Notes under the pieces: model-generated
What the model was told of the DNA's origin: nothing
What the model saw: the letters and a program-made list of their open reading frames with translations, nothing else
The model's database searches: none
Translations under genes and position numbers: made by a program
Part shown: in pieces, positions 14,833 to 17,723 of the stretch
Position numbering within the stretch: the stretch's first letter is position 1
Layout: each line of letters begins with the position of its first letter
Assembly (NCBI GenBank): GCA_049582065.1
Contig: JBAUTF010000104.1
Span: 1 to 17,723, forward strand
Length of the DNA: 17,723 nt
Direction: 5' to 3'
DNA from: DATKSS01 sp049582065
GTDB taxonomy: Bacteria; Chloroflexota; Dormibacteria; Dormibacterales; Dormibacteraceae

Positions 14833-15076
14833 GTCGACATCCACAGACGTCAATTGGGCGTTACCCCATCTCCCCTCTTCCCCATTGTTCTCGTACCTCG
14901 AACTCGGCCGAATCGCAACGAGGCGCCCACGGGCGCACCGGATGATCGTTGTGGGTCGAGTGATGTCCCGTAACGTGATGTAAATCCGGGGTGACCTCAG
15001 CGCTGCCGACGGGGTAGACAAAAAGGCCACCGCGGAGTTTCTCTTGGAAGCTCTTACCCAAACCAGGAGACCCACG

Positions 15077-15172
15077 ATGGCCCAGAACAGGATGACGTAC
15101 CAGGCGCTGCTGGATCAACTCCAGGGTGCGGACACGGACGTGTTGCGCCGCGCCCTCGAGCACGCGATGCAG
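15077..15172 (+). pseudogene. IS256-family transposase, N-terminal stub
   Basis: An ATG at 15077 with AGGAG seven bases upstream opens a frame reading MAQNRMTYQALLDQLQGADT then DVLRRALEHAMQ. This matches the first 30-odd residues of IS256 (Mutator-type) transposases, which continue into a conserved EV-x-x-x-x-G region. Here the similarity ends at about 15172 and the frame continues with unrelated residues. All catalytic residues are missing. It is a truncated mobile-element relic that still has its own translation signal. Confidence 0.6.
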
Positions 15173-15387
15173 CTCCCGAGGGCATGGGGGATTCGCTGGT
15201 CTTCTGCTCGGCTCTGTCAACCAACAATGCGTCGAACACGCCCCATGTCCCGTGGTGGTCGTCCCCCGGCCAACCGCGACAGCGAGTTAAAGCGACGTGA
15301 CGTCACGGGCAGGTCTAACCCAGGTTGGATACCGGCGATACCCTCGATGCCGCCGTATCCGATGTGTGGATGCAGTCACGTCTTAGC

Positions 15388-15852
15388 TTAGGCGTGCTGG
15401 TCTGCGACCGGCTCTGGTTGAACAGACCAGTCGGCAGGTTCGTCGTCGGTGTCGGTGTCGGCGATCGCCTTGGTCTGGTGCACCTTGCCAGGCGTGTGGT
15501 GTTGCGGCGCGTAGACGGTGTAGACCTGCATCGGCTCGTCGCCGATGTTGGTGACGTTGTGCCAGCTGCCGGCCGGAACGATGACGCACCAGCCGTCGGT
15601 GACCTCTTGGTCGAACGTCAGCTCGTCCTTGCCGGGTCCCATCTGGGCTCGACCGCGGCCGCGGTCGAGCCGAATGAACTGGTCGGTGTCAGGGTGCTTC
15701 TCTAGTCCGATGTCGCCGTTGACCGGAATCGACATGAGGGTGACCTGCAGGTAGGTGCCGCTCCAAGCCACGGTGCGGTAGTTCGGGTTCTCGAGCGTCG
15801 CGGTCTCCAGATCGAACGCCTGGGGACGGGGACCGATGTCTGCGATGCTCAT
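15388..15852 (-). CDS. Cupin-domain protein (small beta-barrel, sugar-isomerase-like)
   Basis: This 154-aa soluble protein starts MSIADIGPRPQAFDLETATL and contains a cupin core: motif 1 around GDIGLEKHPDTDQFIRLDRG (H53) and motif 2 PAGSWHNVTNIGDEP (H98). YAPQHHTPGKVHQTK near the end is typical of the short cupins annotated as mannose-6-phosphate isomerase-like. Only one histidine of the usual H-x-H pair is present in motif 1, so metal binding may be altered. The ATG at 15852 is chosen because similar proteins begin at this point; an upstream in-frame start at 15885 adds eleven unrelated residues. The last 20 residues are acidic and probably disordered. No substrate can be assigned. It stands alone on the minus strand. 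Confidence 0.85.
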   Translation of the reverse strand: MSIADIGPRPQAFDLETATLENPNYRTVAWSGTYLQVTLMSIPVNGDIGLEKHPDTDQFIRLDRGRGRAQMGPGKDELTFDQEVTDGWCVIVPAGSWHNVTNIGDEPMQVYTVYAPQHHTPGKVHQTKAIADTDTDDEPADWSVQPEPVADQHA

Positions 15853-16032
15853 GGTTTGACGGAGATTACTGTATCCCGGATCCACCGACTCGGGCGGGGA
15901 AAGCTCGCGGTCACGCGATGGGCGTGTCGCGTCCGTTTCGGGATGACCTCGGGTGCTTCGAGCTGCATCCGGACGGGTTTCTGAGTCGCTTGGCCCGTTG
16001 GCGACGGGGTCACTGCGTGCTTCGGTGATCTG

Positions 16033-16414
16033 GTGTGGCCCGGCCCCGAGGGGCAGCCCAGGCCCGCGCAGACCTTGTTCTCGCGGCGCTGGTTACCGAT
16101 GCGCAAGGGAACTCGTATACGAGCAGTCTCGTTCCACGCCCTGCGGCATACCGCGGCCACCCTCGCGCTCGAGGACGGCCAGCCGCCGCACGTGGTGGCA
16201 GCGATGCTTGGACATGCCAAGCGTGGCCACGACCCTCCGCCTCTACGCCCACGTCACCCATGCGAGCACGGAGGCTCTGGTTGACGCGGTCGACGCCCGC
16301 TACGGACCGCGCTTGCGTGTCCTCTCGGAGGAGGTATTGGCCCAGTATTGGCCCAGCGAAACCGAAATTGGCTCCACTGCGCACACCTCGCCTCCGCTGG
16401 GGCAAGCTCACGGC
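16033..16414 (+). pseudogene. Tyrosine recombinase (phage-type integrase), frameshifted C-terminal remnant
   Basis: One frame reads RAVSFHALRHTAATLALEDG then QPPHVVAAMLGHA, with the H-x-x-R-H catalytic box (arginine codon 16144-16146) and the later histidine. After GHA at about 16219 the match moves one base and continues as SVATTLRLYAHVTHAST with the catalytic tyrosine codon at 16244-16246. A single extra A in GCCAAGC explains the break. The N-terminal and core-binding domains are gone; residues before about 16090 are scrambled over several frames. It could be the former integrase for the tRNA-Pro repeats about 1.3 kb to the left. The tail stays open and runs in frame into the sigma factor gene. 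Confidence 0.8.
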
Positions 16415-17026
16415 ATGAACGTGCGTCGCGATGCTGAGTCCGCGGGACAAGTGGATCTCGTCTGGGCGCAGGCGGAAGATGTCGCTCGCCTCGCTCGGCA
16501 GTTGTGCGGCCATCCCGAGGACGCCGAGGACGTCGCCCAGTCGTCGCTCGTGAAGGCGGCCGAGCACATCGCTGGGTTCCGTGGCGAGGCGACGGTGCGC
16601 ACGTGGCTTCACCGGATCACCACCAATGAGTGCCGGATGCTGCGCAGGCGCCTGATGGCAACGTCCCTCGACGGTTTGCTCGAGGAACATCCCGGCAACG
16701 CCGAGTTCCTGCTGTTGTCGGCCGTTGACGCAGACCCGGAGGCTCTCGCCGAGCGGCGAACACTCGGGAACGCGGTCCTGGCAGCCGTGGCCGCGCTACC
16801 CGAGCGGCAGCGCGTCGCGTTCGTCCTCCATGAGGGCGGAGCCGTGGGCATCAGCGAGGTGGCGCGGCGCCTCGACACCACAGTACCCGCGGTTCGATCC
16901 CTCCTTGTCCGAGCACGGCGGGCTATCCGGGCAGACGTCGCTGCCATCTTTTGGAGATGCCTGCGCACCATTCGGCCGGGTCGCGCATCCGTGGTGGTGG
17001 ATCGAGCCGGTCCCATCGGGTCCTGA
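16415..17026 (+). CDS. ECF-type RNA polymerase sigma factor (sigma-70 family)
   Basis: This 203-aa protein has sigma region 2 (about 25-85: HPEDAEDVAQSSLVKAAEHI, then FRGEATVRTWLHRITTNECR) and region 4 (about 110-170: ALPERQRVAFVLHEGGAVGI, SEVARRLDTTVPAVRSLLVR with the HTH, then ARRAIR). It should direct RNA polymerase to a small regulon. The start is placed at ATG 16415 (MNVRRDAESA). The frame remains open upstream through the recombinase remnant, so the exact start is uncertain. A tail of about 30 residues rich in Arg follows region 4. No anti-sigma factor gene is adjacent; the next gene, 31 bp downstream, is a small membrane protein, and they may be co-transcribed. Confidence 0.88.
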   Translation: MNVRRDAESAGQVDLVWAQAEDVARLARQLCGHPEDAEDVAQSSLVKAAEHIAGFRGEATVRTWLHRITTNECRMLRRRLMATSLDGLLEEHPGNAEFLLLSAVDADPEALAERRTLGNAVLAAVAALPERQRVAFVLHEGGAVGISEVARRLDTTVPAVRSLLVRARRAIRADVAAIFWRCLRTIRPGRASVVVDRAGPIGS

Positions 17027-17057
17027 CAACCCGGCCGGCTCCCCGTTGGAGATCGCC

Positions 17058-17273
17058 ATGACACAGAACATGGGCCCCATTGATCGAGCAGCGCGAGTCG
17101 TGGTCGCGTTCGCGGTCGCGCTCCTCTCCCTGTCGCTGGGGTTTGGAACCGTGATCGGCATCGTCTTGCTGGTCGTCGCGGGCATCCTCCTCGTCACCGC
17201 GACAGTTGGCTTCTGCCCGCTGTACGCGCTCTTCCACATCAGCACGCGGTCACGGCGCCATGCCGGCCTCTGA
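17058..17273 (+). CDS. DUF2892 / YgaP-like small inner-membrane protein
   Basis: The 71-aa product MTQNMGPIDRAARVVVAFAV... has two membrane segments (about 13-28 and 33-50) and ends with GFCPLYALFHISTRS. N-terminal M-x-x-N-x-G-x-x-D-R-x-x-R and C-terminal G-F-C-P-L-Y-x-L-x-x-x-x-T are the hallmarks of DUF2892. In some bacteria this domain is fused to rhodanese (YgaP), which suggests a link with sulfur or thiol chemistry; the Cys in GFCPLY is conserved. The start is ATG 17058 with GGAG seven bases upstream. The longer frame open from 16725 is an overlap with the sigma gene and is not used. Confidence 0.85.
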   Translation: MTQNMGPIDRAARVVVAFAVALLSLSLGFGTVIGIVLLVVAGILLVTATVGFCPLYALFHISTRSRRHAGL

Positions 17274-17335
17274 CCTGCCTGCTCACCCCTCGTTGTGGAC
17301 CATATCGCGCGAGTCTGCGAACAGGGTCTGACGAA

Positions 17336-17723
17336 GTGACAGCGAGTCTCGGGCTTGGAGCCCGCGTGCTCGCCGCCGTGGCGCATCCCGACGACGAGTC
17401 GTTCGGGCTCGGAGCGGTGATCGTCGCCTTCAGCCAGCTCGGAAGCGACACGGCACTGCTCTGCTTCACGCACGGGGAGGCGTCAAGCTTGCACGGGGTT
17501 GACGGCGATCTTCACGGCGTGCGTCAGCGCGAACTCAACCGGGCAGCAGCGACGCTCGGCGTGGGCGACGTGCGCCTGCTCGACTACCCCGACGGAAAGC
17601 TCGACGTGATGAGCCTCGACACCCTTCGCGCGGATGTCGAGGCAATGATCGAACGCTTCCGGCCCGATACGCTCCTGGTCTTCGACGAGGGCGGCATCAC
17701 CGGTCACGCCGACCACACACGCG
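17336..17723 (+). CDS. PIG-L/LmbE-family N-acetyl-sugar deacetylase, N-terminal part (cut by window edge)
   Basis: From GTG 17336 the frame stays open to the end of the window (129 residues). It begins VTASLGLGARVLAAVAHPDD and contains the zinc-binding AHPDDE motif (16-21), then a loop with LCFTHGEASS, RELNRAAATLGV, DYPDGKLDV, and near the edge the GITGHADHTR motif with the second set of zinc ligands. These are the signatures of the LmbE-like deacetylases that act on N-acetylglucosamine-linked compounds, such as MshB, Bca and PIG-L. The 3' half is outside the window. The start is the only plausible one; the Shine-Dalgarno signal is weak (AGGG eleven bases before). Confidence 0.9.
   Translation, partial: MTASLGLGARVLAAVAHPDDESFGLGAVIVAFSQLGSDTALLCFTHGEASSLHGVDGDLHGVRQRELNRAAATLGVGDVRLLDYPDGKLDVMSLDTLRADVEAMIERFRPDTLLVFDEGGITGHADHTR

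Noticed and set aside
15297..15306. Palindrome GTGACGTCAC
   Set aside because: A single 10-bp palindrome in a gene-free relic area is expected by chance; no second copy or adjacent promoter was seen.

Overview
This is a GC-rich bacterial window of about 17.7 kb. It has GTG and TTG starts, overlapping genes, actinobacterial-type IS481 and IS21 remnants, and a tRNA-Pro fragment without an encoded CCA. Actinobacteria or Chloroflexota fit best, but the sequence alone does not decide between them.

Left block (1-3685, + strand). The end of a TetR-type regulator runs into a ClC chloride/anion transporter with two CBS domains, then an ABC exporter ATPase, then its permease. Every junction overlaps (TGA/GTG, ATGA, 11 bp), so this looks like one translationally coupled export operon. 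Its unusual member is the ClC gene, placed between a regulator and an exporter pair.

Middle block (about 4.2-14.8 kb) is accessory DNA bracketed by a 149-bp direct repeat (4671-4819 and 14684-14832, 140/149 identical, no gaps). Each copy starts with the 3' half of a tRNA-Pro(GGG) on the minus strand and continues into the same non-tRNA arm. This is the pattern of integrase attachment sites left by one or more elements inserted at a tRNA gene. A 53-aa excisionase-like HTH gene (4974-5135) lies next to the first copy, and a frameshifted tyrosine recombinase C-terminus (about 16033-16414) lies beyond the second. Between the repeats are a lipoprotein polysaccharide deacetylase, a PDZ remnant of an HtrA-like protease, an IS21 fragment abutting an IS481 fragment, a second ABC exporter pair (minus strand), a frameshifted remnant of a large ATPase/cyclase-type regulator, and a complete P2-like cation ATPase.

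Right block (14.8-17.7 kb). An IS256 transposase N-terminal stub, a cupin gene (minus), the recombinase remnant, an ECF sigma factor that is in frame with that remnant, a DUF2892 small membrane protein, and the start of a PIG-L/LmbE deacetylase cut by the window edge.

The functional theme is membrane transport and stress: anion transport, two drug-type exporters, a cation pump and envelope modification. The decayed mobile DNA around these genes suggests repeated insertion at a tRNA-Pro-derived site. The best candidates for new biology are the tRNA-derived repeat system and its shared arm, the ClC/exporter coupling, and the altered ion-site residues in both the ClC and the P-type ATPase.
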